Origin: Stappia sediminis | Lineage (GTDB): Bacteria; Pseudomonadota; Alphaproteobacteria; Rhizobiales; Stappiaceae | Direction of reading: 5' to 3' | Length of the DNA: 64,000 bases | NCBI RefSeq assembly: GCF_009826895.1 | Contig: NZ_WUMV01000008.1 | Span: 310,001 to 374,000 of the forward strand | Shown: positions 1-8,104 of the stretch, piece after piece | Layout of the letters: each line of letters begins with the position of its first letter | Numbering within the stretch: the first letter of the stretch is position 1 | The notes under the pieces: generated by a model | The model's input: the letters and a program-made list of their open reading frames with translations, nothing else | The model's database searches: none | Told to the model about the DNA's origin: nothing | Position numbers and translations under genes: made by a program

Positions 1-374
1 GACAGCCCGTGGCGCATGTAGGCGAAGGTGCAGCCGTAGAGCGTCTTGTCGACGATCACCTCGTCGCCGGGCGCAAGAAACGTCCACAGGACGGCGGTGA
101 TCGCGCCCATGCCGGAAGCGGCCGCAACACCCGCCTCCGCCCCTTCGAGCGCGGCGACACGGCGCTCCAGCAGATCCACCGTCGGATTGGAAATGCGCGA
201 ATAGACATGGCCCGCGCGCTCGCCCGCGAACATCTCCCCGCCCGCTTCCGCCGTTTCGAAAGCGAATGTCGAGGTCATGTGAACGGGCGGCGTCAATGCG
301 CCGTCGTTCATCGCCGGATCGTAACCGTGGTGGATGGCGGTGGTGGAAAAGCCGGTTGCGCGCGCAAGTGCCAT
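1..374 (-). CDS. Methionine gamma-lyase / Cys-Met metabolism PLP enzyme (3' part missing)
   Basis: The minus-strand frame starts at the ATG at 374 and runs off the left edge, so only about the first 124 residues are visible. It begins MALARATGFSTTAIHHGYDP and continues with an N-terminal arm and the SRISNPTVDLLERR segment that are characteristic of the cystathionine gamma-synthase/methionine gamma-lyase fold, followed by EGAEAGVAAASGMGA, the phosphate-binding turn of PLP. Enzymes of this family cleave L-methionine to methanethiol, ammonia and 2-oxobutyrate, or act on related thioethers; the PLP lysine lies outside the window, so the exact substrate is inferred. It diverges from an Lrp-type regulator, which is a common arrangement for amino-acid catabolic genes and suggests control by that protein. 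Confidence 0.85.
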   Translation of the reverse strand, partial: MALARATGFSTTAIHHGYDPAMNDGALTPPVHMTSTFAFETAEAGGEMFAGERAGHVYSRISNPTVDLLERRVAALEGAEAGVAAASGMGAITAVLWTFLAPGDEVIVDKTLYGCTFAYMRHGL

Positions 375-453
375 GCGAAGTCTCCATATCCCGTGGGCCT
401 GCCTCAGGAGCCGGCCCTCGACGGAAAACTAACCGAAGCGATGCGCAAGTTTC

Positions 454-500
454 TGGCGTATTCTGCCATGTAATGTACATATGTTGGCAGTTCCTGCCAA
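454..500. promoter_or_regulatory. Two tandem Lrp-type operator-like inverted repeats
   Basis: Two copies of a TGGC-N6-TGCCA inverted repeat lie in the divergent spacer: 454-468 (TGGCGTATTCTGCCA) and 485-499, the second being part of a perfect 7-bp inverted repeat TTGGCAG-TTC-CTGCCAA at 484-500. Equivalent half-sites are 31 bp apart, about three helical turns, so two regulator dimers would bind on the same DNA face. Lrp/AsnC proteins commonly bind such phased sites next to their own gene. The repeats are seen; the link to the neighbouring regulator is inferred. Confidence 0.6.
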
Positions 501-511
501 GGAAAGACGAG

Positions 512-970
512 ATGGATGCCATAGACAGTCGCATACTCCGCGAACTGCAGAAGGACGGGCGCCTGACCAACCAGGAGCTTTCCGAGCGGGTGAACCTTTC
601 GCCCTCCCCATGCCTGAGGCGGGTCAGGAACCTGGAGAAGGCAGGGATCATCGGCGGATATGCGGCGATCGTCGACCAGGAGGCCTGCGGCCTGCCGGTG
701 ACGGTGTTTCTGCAGGTGCGCCTCGACCGGCACTCGGAAGAAAACGTCAAGGCGTTCGAGGCGGCGGTGGAACGCATCGACGAAATCATGGAATGCTACC
801 TGATGGCGGGCGACCGCGACTACCTGTTGCGCGTGGTGGTGGCGAACCTTGCCGACTACGAGGACTTCATCCGCCGGCGCATCCACAAGATCCCCGGCAT
901 CGCGTCGCTCGATTCAAGCTTCGCCTACGGCGTTGTGAAACGCAGCCAGGTGCTGCCGACAAGGCCCTGA
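512..970 (+). CDS. Lrp/AsnC family transcriptional regulator
   Basis: This 152-residue protein has the standard Lrp/AsnC layout: an N-terminal winged helix-turn-helix (MDAIDSRILRELQKDGRLT, then NQELSERVNLSPSPCLRRV at about residues 19-37) and a C-terminal RAM ligand-binding and oligomerisation domain from about residue 65. Family members sense amino acids and regulate transport or catabolism. The ATG at 512 is chosen because the family N-terminus starts exactly there and a GGAAAGACGAG purine stretch precedes it; the longer upstream frame reads through the operator repeats. The divergent methionine gamma-lyase gene is the obvious target, which is inference from position. Confidence 0.93.
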   Translation: MDAIDSRILRELQKDGRLTNQELSERVNLSPSPCLRRVRNLEKAGIIGGYAAIVDQEACGLPVTVFLQVRLDRHSEENVKAFEAAVERIDEIMECYLMAGDRDYLLRVVVANLADYEDFIRRRIHKIPGIASLDSSFAYGVVKRSQVLPTRP

Positions 971-1079
971 GCGCCGGCAAAACCATGACCCAGGCTGGTC
1001 CGGCGGATCAACCGGCATATATGCAAGTGACGATGCGCCATCATCCGAACCTCAGCTCATGAACTCCGAGAGGCACTTC

Positions 1080-1664
1080 ATGCAGGCTCCGAAAATCCTC
1101 GTCTTCGCCGGCTCCATTCGCAGCGGGTCCTACAATGCCAGGCTTGCCGGCCATATGGCCAAGCAGCTCGCACTCGCCGACGCGGAAGTCACGCAAATCT
1201 CGCTCGCCGACTATCCAATGCCGATCTACGACGGCGACCTGGAGAAGGAAGAAGGCGTGCCGGAAAACGCGAAACGGCTGAAGAAGCTGATGACAAAGCA
1301 GCACGGGGTCTTCATCGCCAGCCCGGAGTACAACTCCAGCATCACGCCGCTTTTGAAAAATACGATCGACTGGATATCGCGTCTTTCAGACGAAGGCGAA
1401 CCGCCATCCGCGGCCTTCAGGAACCGGGTTTTCGCCGTCGGCGGCGCATCTCCCGGCCGCTTCGGCGGCATGCGCTCGCTCATCACGCTGCGCACGATCC
1501 TGGAAATCGGGGTGGGCGCGCTCGTCATTCCCGACATGGTTTCGGTGTCGGATGCGAAAAACGCCTTCGACGAGCGTGGCGACCTGAACGAAGGTCCGGC
1601 GAAACGGGCGGCGGCAGCAGTGGCGGCGCGGCTGATCGAGGAGGCTCGGCTCAGGGCAACTTGA
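1080..1664 (+). CDS. NADPH-dependent FMN reductase family protein
   Basis: The 194-residue product is a flavodoxin-like fold oxidoreductase of the NADPH-dependent FMN reductase (ChrR/azoreductase-like) family. The FMN phosphate loop is GSIRSGS at residues 11-17 and the isoalloxazine-binding loop is SPEYNSSI at about 81-88, followed by the GGASPGRFGG loop. Such enzymes reduce free FMN, quinones or xenobiotics in the cytoplasm; which substrate is used here cannot be read from the sequence. An earlier in-frame ATG exists at 1059, but GAGAGG at 1068-1073 sits six bases before the ATG at 1080, which also matches the family start, so the shorter form is preferred. Confidence 0.88.
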   Translation: MQAPKILVFAGSIRSGSYNARLAGHMAKQLALADAEVTQISLADYPMPIYDGDLEKEEGVPENAKRLKKLMTKQHGVFIASPEYNSSITPLLKNTIDWISRLSDEGEPPSAAFRNRVFAVGGASPGRFGGMRSLITLRTILEIGVGALVIPDMVSVSDAKNAFDERGDLNEGPAKRAAAAVAARLIEEARLRAT

Positions 1665-1676
1665 TCGAAGCGCTGT

Positions 1677-1704
1677 TTGCAAACGCCCGCCCAAGGCTTA
1701 CATA
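1677..1704 (+). promoter_or_regulatory. Candidate hslV promoter
   Basis: TTGCAA at 1677-1682 and TACATA at 1699-1704 are separated by 16 bp, just after the preceding reductase stop. The -10 region also reads CTTACAT, which resembles the CYTATNT element of alphaproteobacterial heat-shock sigma factor RpoH; hslVU is a classic RpoH target. The -35 match to an RpoH promoter is poor, so assignment to either sigma factor is a guess. Confidence 0.35.
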
Positions 1705-1712
1705 GGTCCTGC

Positions 1713-1731
1713 CCGGCGGATGCGCCGCCGG
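1713..1731 (+). promoter_or_regulatory. Leader hairpin upstream of hslV
   Basis: CCGGCGG (1713-1719) and CCGCCGG (1725-1731) flank a 5-base loop and form a perfect GC stem. No T-run follows, so it is not an intrinsic terminator. It would lie in the 5' untranslated region if the candidate promoter at 1677-1704 is used. A 5' stem-loop that stabilises hslVU mRNA is known in Escherichia coli; a similar role here is inference. Confidence 0.45.
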
Positions 1732-1759
1732 AAGGACACGCTAGTTGAACGAGGCGGGA

Positions 1760-2320
1760 ATGAAGACACAAGGCGAACCGGCAAGCTGGCACGGAACAAC
1801 GATCCTGACCGTACGCAAGGGCGGCAAGGTGGTGGTTGCCGGCGACGGCCAGGTCTCGCTCGGCGAGACGGTGATCAAGAACACGGCCCGCAAGGTGCGC
1901 CCGCTTGCCAAGGGCGAGGTTATCGGCGGTTTCGCGGGCGCGACCGCCGATGCCTTCACCCTGTTCGAGCGCCTGGAAGCGAAGCTCGAACAATATCCGG
2001 GCCAGCTCATGCGCGCCTGCGTGGAACTGGCCAAGGACTGGCGCACAGACCGCTACCTGCGTCGGCTGGAAGCCATGATGATCGTGGCCGACGAAACGAC
2101 CTCGCTGGTGCTGACCGGCAATGGCGACGTGCTGGAGCCGGAAGGCGGCGTCATCGGCATCGGTTCGGGCGGAAATTTCGCGCTGGCCGCCGCACGCGCC
2201 CTCGTCGACACGGACCTCGACGCGGAACAGATCGCCCGCAAGGCCATGGCGATCGCCGCCGACATCTGCGTCTTCACCAACGACCAGCTCACGGTGGAAA
2301 CGCTGGAAAGCAAGACCTGA
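1760..2320 (+). CDS. hslV: ATP-dependent protease subunit HslV
   Basis: HslV is the proteasome-like peptidase half of the HslVU (ClpQY) protease, forming a double hexameric ring capped by HslU. The 186-residue product carries the [19 protein letters not shown] segment; Thr13, exposed after removal of a short propeptide, is the expected N-terminal nucleophile. The [14 protein letters not shown] motif near residues 138-151 is also typical. A TTG lies in frame at 1745, but the ATG at 1760 is preceded by GAGGCGGG and gives the short propeptide normal for alphaproteobacteria. The partner hslU is downstream but separated by an unrelated gene, which is unusual. Confidence 0.95.
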   Translation: MKTQGEPASWHGTTILTVRKGGKVVVAGDGQVSLGETVIKNTARKVRPLAKGEVIGGFAGATADAFTLFERLEAKLEQYPGQLMRACVELAKDWRTDRYLRRLEAMMIVADETTSLVLTGNGDVLEPEGGVIGIGSGGNFALAAARALVDTDLDAEQIARKAMAIAADICVFTNDQLTVETLESKT

Positions 2321-2436
2321 ACGGCCGATGCATATTTATCGCCGGTAAACTTTCCTGAATTTTATTAGACACTCCAACGAACGGATTTGCCGTCGCATTC
2401 GCTCGCGTTCGGCCAAGAATTTTTTTTGGAGTTTAT

Positions 2437-3564
2437 ATGTCCATATCCAGGAAAGCTCTCGACGGAGCAATTGCGAAGGGAATTCTGTCGGAACAACAAG
2501 CCGCGCAGCTTTTCGACCACTTGAGGCCAAGCCCAACCGGGGATTTACCGGAGCCAGAGAACGGGAACGAGGATTCCATAAGCGCGGCCGACGCTGAAGA
2601 AGTCCGGTTCGCACGCGGTTTCCACGACGTGTTCGTGACGATCGGCATCATGATATTCATGTATGGCTTGCTGATCGGGCTACGCAGCATATCCGGAGGA
2701 AGCGGCTTCACTTCCACGATTACGCTTCTGGGAATGGCAGCGGCGGTGTGGCTTCTCGCTGAAGTGTTCGCCCGCCGGCTGCGGCTGGCGCTTCCCTCCA
2801 TCGTGCTGAACTTGTACTTCGTTCCGCTCGCTTTCCTCGGAATTTCCGGAATCATCGATCAATCGATCGCGGCCAGCTTCACATATGCTCCCACGCTCAA
2901 GTCGATCGGGACCCATTTACGCGACGTATCGTCCGTGCTTCCGCTCCTCCTGATCGAATTTTCCGGACTTGCCGTTGCGGTCGCTTTCCAGCTCCGGTTC
3001 AAGGTCCCGATCGGAATTGCGATCATCGCCCTGATCGTGATCGCGATGTTCGTGACGCTTCTTACATATTTTTTTCCCAATTTCTTCTTGTCCAACTTCG
3101 CCTGGGTCACCTTGGCCATAGGCCTGGCCTGTTTTGCTTGTGCAATGCGGTTCGACGTGCGGGACCCCACGCGCAAGACCGTCAACTCCGACAAGGCTTT
3201 CTGGCTGCATCTGCTTTCCGCCCCCCTCATCGTGCATTCGACCCAGGGGTTGCTGGGGGCTGTTTTCATCGTGAATGCCGAGGGGGCGACCAAGGTCATG
3301 GCGACCGTGGGCCTCATCGCGATTGTCGCGATTATCGTCGACCGGCGGGCGCTGCTGGTTTCCAGCCTCATCTATCTGGCATATGCCATTACCGTGCTGC
3401 TTCAGGACGCAAACCTTTCGACGGATGGCCTCTTGGCACTTGTCCTGGTGTCGCTTGGCAGCGTCGTGCTGATGCTTGGATCGGGCTGGAGCGTTTTGCG
3501 AAAGAGGGTAGTCGCATTATTTGCGGGAACGCCCCTTGTCCGATGGCTGCCGCCCACCCACTAA
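2437..3564 (+). CDS. DUF2157-like polytopic membrane protein
   Basis: This 375-residue protein has a short soluble N-terminal helical segment ([19 protein letters not shown], residues 3-21) like that of DUF2157 proteins, followed from about residue 65 by a series of roughly nine to ten hydrophobic segments ending near residue 360. No catalytic motif was recognised, so its function is unknown. GGAG at 2428-2431 lies five bases before the ATG. It occupies the space between hslV and hslU on the same strand. Its sequence is more AT-rich than its neighbours and it follows an AT-rich spacer with an eight-base T-run, which hints at acquisition. DUF2157 membership is from memory of the N-terminal pattern. 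Confidence 0.8.
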   Translation: MSISRKALDGAIAKGILSEQQAAQLFDHLRPSPTGDLPEPENGNEDSISAADAEEVRFARGFHDVFVTIGIMIFMYGLLIGLRSISGGSGFTSTITLLGMAAAVWLLAEVFARRLRLALPSIVLNLYFVPLAFLGISGIIDQSIAASFTYAPTLKSIGTHLRDVSSVLPLLLIEFSGLAVAVAFQLRFKVPIGIAIIALIVIAMFVTLLTYFFPNFFLSNFAWVTLAIGLACFACAMRFDVRDPTRKTVNSDKAFWLHLLSAPLIVHSTQGLLGAVFIVNAEGATKVMATVGLIAIVAIIVDRRALLVSSLIYLAYAITVLLQDANLSTDGLLALVLVSLGSVVLMLGSGWSVLRKRVVALFAGTPLVRWLPPTH

Positions 3565-3589
3565 TAAGGGGGCAAAAGGGAACGACCGA

Positions 3590-4894
3590 ATGACCAATTA
3601 CTCGCCGCGCGAAATCGTCTCCGAACTCGACCGCTACATCATCGGCCAGAAAGAGGCCAAGCGGGCGGTCGCGATCGCGCTCAGGAACCGCTGGCGCCGT
3701 CAGCAGCTCGAAGGACCGATGCGCGAGGAGGTTCTGCCCAAGAACATCCTGATGATCGGGCCGACTGGCGTGGGCAAGACGGAAATCTCCCGCCGGCTCG
3801 CCAAGCTCGCCAATGCGCCGTTCGTGAAGATCGAGGCGACGAAATTCACTGAAGTTGGCTACGTCGGCCGGGATGTCGAGCAGATCGTGCGCGATCTCGT
3901 GGAAGTCGGCATTTCGCTGGTGCGCACCGAAAAGCGCCAGGAAGTGCAGGCGAAGGCGCATATCCAGGCCGAGGAAAGGGTGCTCGACGCGCTCGTGGGC
4001 CCGAACGCGAGCCCGTCTACCCGCGATTCATTCCGCAAGAAGCTGCGCGAAGGCGACCTCGACGAGAAGGAAATCGAGGTGGAGGTGCGCTCCCACCCAC
4101 AGATGCCATCCTTCGAGATGCCGGGCATGCCGGGGGCGAGCGTGGGCGTGATGAACCTTTCCGACATTTTCGGCAAAGCCTTCGGCGGGCAGACGAAGAC
4201 GAAGCGCACGAGCGTGAAGGACAGCTATCAGCTGCTGATCGACGAGGAGTCCGACAAGCTCCTCGACGAGGAAAAGGTGGTGGAAGACGCGATCTCGCGG
4301 GTGGAAAACGCCGGAATCGTCTTCCTGGACGAGATCGACAAGATCTGCGCGCGCGGCGAGCGCGCCGGCGGCGACGTTTCGCGCGAAGGCGTGCAGCGCG
4401 ATCTCCTGCCGCTGATTGAGGGCACCGTGGTCGCCACAAAGCACGGCCCGGTGAAGACCGACCATATCCTGTTCATCGCCTCGGGCGCCTTCCACGTCTC
4501 AAAACCCTCCGACCTCCTGCCCGAACTGCAGGGCCGCCTGCCGATCCGCGTGGAATTGCGCGCGCTGACGAAGGACGACTTCCGCGCGATCCTGACCGAA
4601 ACCGAGGCAAGCCTCATCAAGCAATACGTGGCGCTGATGGGCACCGAGGAAGTGGAGCTCGAGTTCACGCCGGAGGCGATCGACGAGATCGCATCGATCG
4701 CCGTCGACCTCAATGCGACGGTGGAGAACATCGGCGCGAGGCGCCTTCAGACCGTGATGGAGCGCGTTCTCGACGAAATCTCCTTCACCGCGCCCGACAA
4801 GGGTGGAGACAAGGTCGTCATCGACGCCGACTACGTGCGCGACAATATCGGCGAACTTGCCAAGAACATCGACCTGTCCCGCTTCATTCTCTGA
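3590..4894 (+). CDS. hslU: HslU ATPase subunit of the HslVU protease
   Basis: HslU (ClpY) is the AAA+ unfoldase that feeds substrates into HslV. The 434-residue protein has Walker A GPTGVGKT at residues 57-64, the inserted I-domain after it, Walker B VFLDEIDK with Asp247-Glu248, a sensor/arginine-finger region around the [13 protein letters not shown] segment, and the conserved C-terminal LSRFIL tail that inserts into HslV to activate it. The start at 3590 gives the usual [11 protein letters not shown]-terminus and has AAGGG nine bases upstream; the longer frame from 3521 overlaps the preceding gene. It is 25 bases downstream of the DUF2157-like gene and probably co-transcribed with it. Confidence 0.97.
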   Translation: MTNYSPREIVSELDRYIIGQKEAKRAVAIALRNRWRRQQLEGPMREEVLPKNILMIGPTGVGKTEISRRLAKLANAPFVKIEATKFTEVGYVGRDVEQIVRDLVEVGISLVRTEKRQEVQAKAHIQAEERVLDALVGPNASPSTRDSFRKKLREGDLDEKEIEVEVRSHPQMPSFEMPGMPGASVGVMNLSDIFGKAFGGQTKTKRTSVKDSYQLLIDEESDKLLDEEKVVEDAISRVENAGIVFLDEIDKICARGERAGGDVSREGVQRDLLPLIEGTVVATKHGPVKTDHILFIASGAFHVSKPSDLLPELQGRLPIRVELRALTKDDFRAILTETEASLIKQYVALMGTEEVELEFTPEAIDEIASIAVDLNATVENIGARRLQTVMERVLDEISFTAPDKGGDKVVIDADYVRDNIGELAKNIDLSRFIL

Positions 4895-4972
4895 AATGAA
4901 TCAGGGGGCTTTGTTCGCACCCGCGACGTCAAGACGCTTGTTCCACGGCAATGTCGATGGCAGCATGCGCGC

Positions 4973-5467
4973 ATGGTAGCGATCCGAAAGAGCTTCGAAG
5001 AAGGCCACCGCCGAAAATTCCTCGTCGTCGTGGACGATACGCCGGAATGCGAAAAGGCGATCCTCTACGCCGCCAAACGCGCCGAACGCACCGGCGGCGT
5101 CGCGATCCTGCTTTACGTGATCGCGCCCGGCGATTTCCAGCACTGGCTGGGCGTTGAGGACATCATGCGGGCGGAAGCGCGCGAGGAAGCCGAAACCGTG
5201 CTCGCCAAGGCCGCCGACCGGGTGCGTGCCGTCGCCCGCACGGAGCCTGAAACGGTGATTCGCGAGGGCAACCGATCCGACGAGATCGTGGAACTGATCG
5301 AGCAGGACGCCGATATCGCGATCCTGGTGCTGGGGGCGGCGACAGGATCCGAAGGGCCGGGACCGCTGGTGACGTCCATCGCCGGCAAATCCGCCGCCAC
5401 CTTCCCCATCCCCGTCACCATCGTGCCGGGCGACCTTGACGAGGCGTCGATCGTCGCGCTCGCGTGA
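4973..5467 (+). CDS. Universal stress protein (UspA family)
   Basis: The 164-residue protein is a single-domain UspA protein. It opens with the KFLVVVDDTPECEKAI strand-loop and ends with LGAATGSEGPGPLVTSIAG followed by IPVTIVPG, which resembles the ATP-binding G-x2-G-x9-G(S/T) motif with an altered first part. Family members are small cytoplasmic nucleotide-binding proteins induced under stress; no specific role can be assigned. The only start codon in frame near the family N-terminus is the ATG at 4973, which has no obvious ribosome-binding site. It follows hslU by 78 bases, which fits a stress-response grouping, though it could be transcribed separately. Confidence 0.85.
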   Translation: MVAIRKSFEEGHRRKFLVVVDDTPECEKAILYAAKRAERTGGVAILLYVIAPGDFQHWLGVEDIMRAEAREEAETVLAKAADRVRAVARTEPETVIREGNRSDEIVELIEQDADIAILVLGAATGSEGPGPLVTSIAGKSAATFPIPVTIVPGDLDEASIVALA

Positions 5468-5534
5468 TTTTTACGAAAGCCGCAGACAGAGCCCCCCTTG
5501 AAGCGCGGCAAGGGCGCGTTACTTTCAACGGCAG

Positions 5535-5581
5535 TCTGGAACAATTCTAAGCTGGCGGCTACGCGAACACACGTATATAGT
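5535..5581 (+). promoter_or_regulatory. Candidate nfuA promoter with Irr-box-like element
   Basis: TATATA/TATAGT at 5574-5581 is a plausible -10 element 100 bases before the Fe-S protein gene. Upstream, 5535-5551 reads TCTGGAACAATTCTAAG, close to the TTTAGAA-N3-TTCTAAA iron control element bound by Irr in Rhizobiales, with mismatches in the left arm. Fe-S biogenesis genes are known Irr targets in this order; whether this imperfect site works is unknown. Confidence 0.35.
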
Positions 5582-5679
5582 GGCCGCAAATTCCGATGCG
5601 ATTTCGATGGCATCACGCCGAATACGCGAGCGGCCACTTCGCGGAACCTGCCGCCGCGCGACGAAGAAGGACGACAGAA

Positions 5680-6234
5680 ATGTTCATTCAGACCGAAGCA
5701 ACGCCGAATCCGGCGACCCTGAAGTTTCTGCCGGGGCGCATCGTTCTGCAGGAAGGAACGCGCGATTTCCGCGATTCGGCCGATGCCGCCGTTTCGCCGC
5801 TGGCCGAGAAGCTCTTCTCGGTGCCGGGCGTCGTCGGCATCTTCTTCGGGCACGACTTCATCACCGTGACGAAGGACGATACCGACTGGCAGCACATGAA
5901 GCCGGCGATTCTCGGCGCGATCATGGAACACTTCATGTCCGGTGAAGCGGTGATCCGCGACGGCGGGCCTGGAGAAACCTCGGAAGAGTTCTTCGACGAG
6001 GGCGACGAGGAAACCGTCGACATGATCAAGGACCTGATCGAGACCCGCGTGCGACCGGCCGTGGCGCAGGACGGCGGCGACATTACCTTCAAGGGCTTCA
6101 AGGAAGGCGTGGTCTATCTTTCCATGCGCGGCGCCTGCGCCGGTTGCCCGTCATCCACCGCGACACTTCAGCACGGCATCCAGAACCTGCTTCGCCACTT
6201 CGTGCCGGAAGTGGAGGAAGTGCGCCCCATCTGA
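5680..6234 (+). CDS. NifU/Nfu-type Fe-S cluster carrier protein
   Basis: This 184-residue protein combines an N-terminal Nfu_N/scaffold domain (MFIQTEATPNPATLKFLPG, about residues 1-90) with a C-terminal NifU-like domain holding Cys153-x-x-Cys156 in GACAGCPSS, where a dimer would bind a 4Fe-4S cluster. Such proteins transfer clusters to apo-enzymes; one likely client nearby is MiaB, though proximity alone is weak evidence. The start at 5680 is the family start and has AGAAGGA eight bases upstream; the longer frame from 5596 overlaps the candidate promoter. It is followed by a strong terminator, so it appears to be monocistronic. Confidence 0.93.
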   Translation: MFIQTEATPNPATLKFLPGRIVLQEGTRDFRDSADAAVSPLAEKLFSVPGVVGIFFGHDFITVTKDDTDWQHMKPAILGAIMEHFMSGEAVIRDGGPGETSEEFFDEGDEETVDMIKDLIETRVRPAVAQDGGDITFKGFKEGVVYLSMRGACAGCPSSTATLQHGIQNLLRHFVPEVEEVRPI

Positions 6235-6259
6235 TCGTCGCGGGCTCATGACGTCGAAT

Positions 6260-6291
6260 GCCCGGCGCGGCTTGCGCCGGGCTTTTTCTTT
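6260..6291 (+). terminator. Intrinsic terminator of the Nfu-type gene
   Basis: GCCCGGCGC (6260-6268) pairs perfectly with GCGCCGGGC (6274-6282) around a 5-base loop and is followed by TTTTTCTTT. It lies 25 bases after the stop codon. Confidence 0.9.
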
Positions 6292-6395
6292 GGATCGCCA
6301 GGGCATTATTGCGAAGCTTCCTCGACAATTGCGTCGAAAGTCTTCATCCGAAAGCAGTGCTCGACCGCCAACCAACCTCGCCCTTTAATCCTGAA

Positions 6396-7088
6396 ATGAT
6401 CCTGCTTGCGATAGATACCGCCCTTTCGGCCTGCTCCGCCGCCGTTCTCGTGGACGAGGACGGAGAACGCCGGTTTTTCTCCCAAAGCGAGGAACTGGGC
6501 CGCGGCCATGCGGAACGGCTGATGGAGATGATCGCGGAGGTCATGGCCGAGGCGGGTGTCGCCTTCACCGATCTCGACCGGATCGCGGTCACCACCGGGC
6601 CGGGCAGCTTCACGGGCCTTCGCGTGGGGCTTTCCGTGGCGCGCGGGCTTGCGCTCGTTCTCGAGATCCCGGTGATCGGGGTAACAACGCTTGCCGCCGT
6701 CGCCCAAGGCGTACGCCGGGAGCTTCAAGAGCAAGGCCTAACGCCATCGCCCGTTCTCGTCATCCTCGATGCGAGGCGCGACGAAATCTACACGCAGACC
6801 TTCGGCGCGAAAGGCGAACCACTCGACGAACCGCGCGTCGCGCGCGTGGCCGATCTGATACAGGCCGCGAAAACCGGCGCCAGATTGGCCGGATCCGGGG
6901 CACGCATGCTTGCCGAGGCGGCCGATCTGGACGACAGTCTGATCGTCAACGAAGCAGGATGGCCGGAGATCAGCGACGTGACGACATTGGGAAGCCTGGC
7001 CCAACCGGGCCGGGGCGCGCCGGCGCCTCTTTATCTAAGGCCCCCCGACGCCAAGCCGCAGGTGCGGGACCGCCGGTTGCGCGTATGA
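6396..7088 (+). CDS. tsaB: tRNA threonylcarbamoyladenosine biosynthesis protein TsaB
   Basis: TsaB is the non-catalytic partner of TsaD in making N6-threonylcarbamoyladenosine at position 37 of ANN-decoding tRNAs. The 230-residue protein has the ASKHA N-terminus MILLAIDTALSACSAAVL and the diagnostic TTGPGSFTGLRVGLS segment near residues 68-82, followed by ARGLALVLEIPVIGVTTL. The ATG at 6396 gives this standard N-terminus; the frame open from 6258 would add a tail read from the terminator region. Its stop overlaps the rimI start by four bases (ATGA), indicating translational coupling. Confidence 0.95.
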   Translation: MILLAIDTALSACSAAVLVDEDGERRFFSQSEELGRGHAERLMEMIAEVMAEAGVAFTDLDRIAVTTGPGSFTGLRVGLSVARGLALVLEIPVIGVTTLAAVAQGVRRELQEQGLTPSPVLVILDARRDEIYTQTFGAKGEPLDEPRVARVADLIQAAKTGARLAGSGARMLAEAADLDDSLIVNEAGWPEISDVTTLGSLAQPGRGAPAPLYLRPPDAKPQVRDRRLRV

Positions 7089-7573
7089 CGTTCTGGTGGT
7101 TCTGGAATCAGCCGCCGGTGGTCGAGGAGGCGACCGTGGAGGACCTCGACAGGCTGTCGGAAATCCACGACATGAGCTTCCGCCAGACGTGGCACACGGA
7201 AGAACTGGCCGCCCTTCGCGCGCAGGCCGGCGTCACGATCCTGATCGCGCGGCGCGCAAGCCCCTATGGCACGCGAAAGGCGCTCGGCTTCGTAATCCTG
7301 CGAACCGCCGCCGACGAGGCGGAAATCCTGACGATCGCCGTCGACCCGGCGGCGCGCGGGCGCGGGATCGCGCGGCAACTCATGCGGGCCGCGCTTTCGC
7401 GTCTCTATGCGGATCGGGTAAAATCCATATTCCTGGAGGTCGACGCCGCGAACGAAGGCGCGATCGCGCTCTACAAGAGCCTTGGCATGCGCCAGGTCGG
7501 CACGCGGCGGGGATACTACTCGGCGAGCGAAGGCGACGGCAGCGCGCTTGTCATGCGCCTTGATCTGGCTTAA
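7085..7573 (+). CDS. rimI: GNAT acetyltransferase RimI (ribosomal protein S18 alanine N-acetyltransferase family)
   Basis: The 162-residue product has a GNAT fold with the acetyl-CoA pyrophosphate loop in AVDPAARGRGIARQLMRAAL (about residues 92-111) and the downstream NEGAIALYKSLGMRQVGTR segment typical of RimI. RimI acetylates the N-terminal alanine of ribosomal protein S18. The start overlaps the tsaB stop by four bases, and tsaB-rimI pairs are widespread, which supports the assignment over a generic GNAT enzyme. The N-terminal FWWFW aromatic cluster is slightly unusual. A longer frame beginning at 6959 is inside tsaB and is rejected. Confidence 0.92.
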   Translation: MTFWWFWNQPPVVEEATVEDLDRLSEIHDMSFRQTWHTEELAALRAQAGVTILIARRASPYGTRKALGFVILRTAADEAEILTIAVDPAARGRGIARQLMRAALSRLYADRVKSIFLEVDAANEGAIALYKSLGMRQVGTRRGYYSASEGDGSALVMRLDLA

Positions 7574-7647
7574 GCGCATCTTCCAGAATACCGGCCTGAC
7601 GCGGAACGCTTGTTCGCCGGCAAGAAAGCACGTGATCCGGAGACGAC

Positions 7648-8100
7648 GTGACGGAATCCGATATCCCCCTTTCGCTTGAAGAGCAATGCGTGGCCAAAGG
7701 CATGCGCATGACGGACCAGCGCCGCGTGATCGCGCGCGTGATCGAATCTTCGACCGACCATCCGGACGTCGAGGAGCTTTATCGCCGCGCCGTCGCGGAA
7801 GACCCGCGCATTTCCATTTCCACCGTTTACCGCACGGTGAAGCTGTTTGAGGATTCCGGCATCATCGAGCGCCACGACTTCCGCGACGGGCGCGCGCGCT
7901 ACGAAACCGTGCCCGACGAGCACCACGACCACCTGATCGACCTGAAGTCCGGACGGGTGATCGAATTCCGAAACGAGGAGATCGAGGCGTTGCAGGACGC
8001 TATCGCCCGCAAGCTCGGATACCGCCTCGTCGACCACCGGCTGGAGCTTTACGGATTCCCCCTGAAGGCGGAAGACACGCCACCGGAAAGCGAGGAGTGA
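7648..8100 (+). CDS. Fur family metalloregulator (Fur/Mur type)
   Basis: The 150-residue protein has a winged-helix DNA-binding domain (MTDQRRVIARVIE ... ISISTVYRTVKLFEDSGIIERHDF) and a dimerisation domain with the metal ligands in DEHHDHLIDL. It lacks the CxxC structural zinc pairs of enterobacterial Fur, having LKSGRVIEF where a cysteine pair would be; this is the pattern of the Rhizobiales Mur branch, which responds to manganese and controls Mn uptake. The start is GTG at 7648, with GGAG five bases upstream. It lies between rimI and plsC, its usual place in this order. Whether iron or manganese is the true co-regulator cannot be told from sequence. Confidence 0.92.
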   Translation: MTESDIPLSLEEQCVAKGMRMTDQRRVIARVIESSTDHPDVEELYRRAVAEDPRISISTVYRTVKLFEDSGIIERHDFRDGRARYETVPDEHHDHLIDLKSGRVIEFRNEEIEALQDAIARKLGYRLVDHRLELYGFPLKAEDTPPESEE

Positions 8101-8104
8101 GAGG

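Noticed and set aside
5498-5722. 74-codon frame upstream of the Nfu-type gene
   Set aside because: It overlaps the candidate promoter and the start of the real gene in another frame and has no recognisable sequence features.
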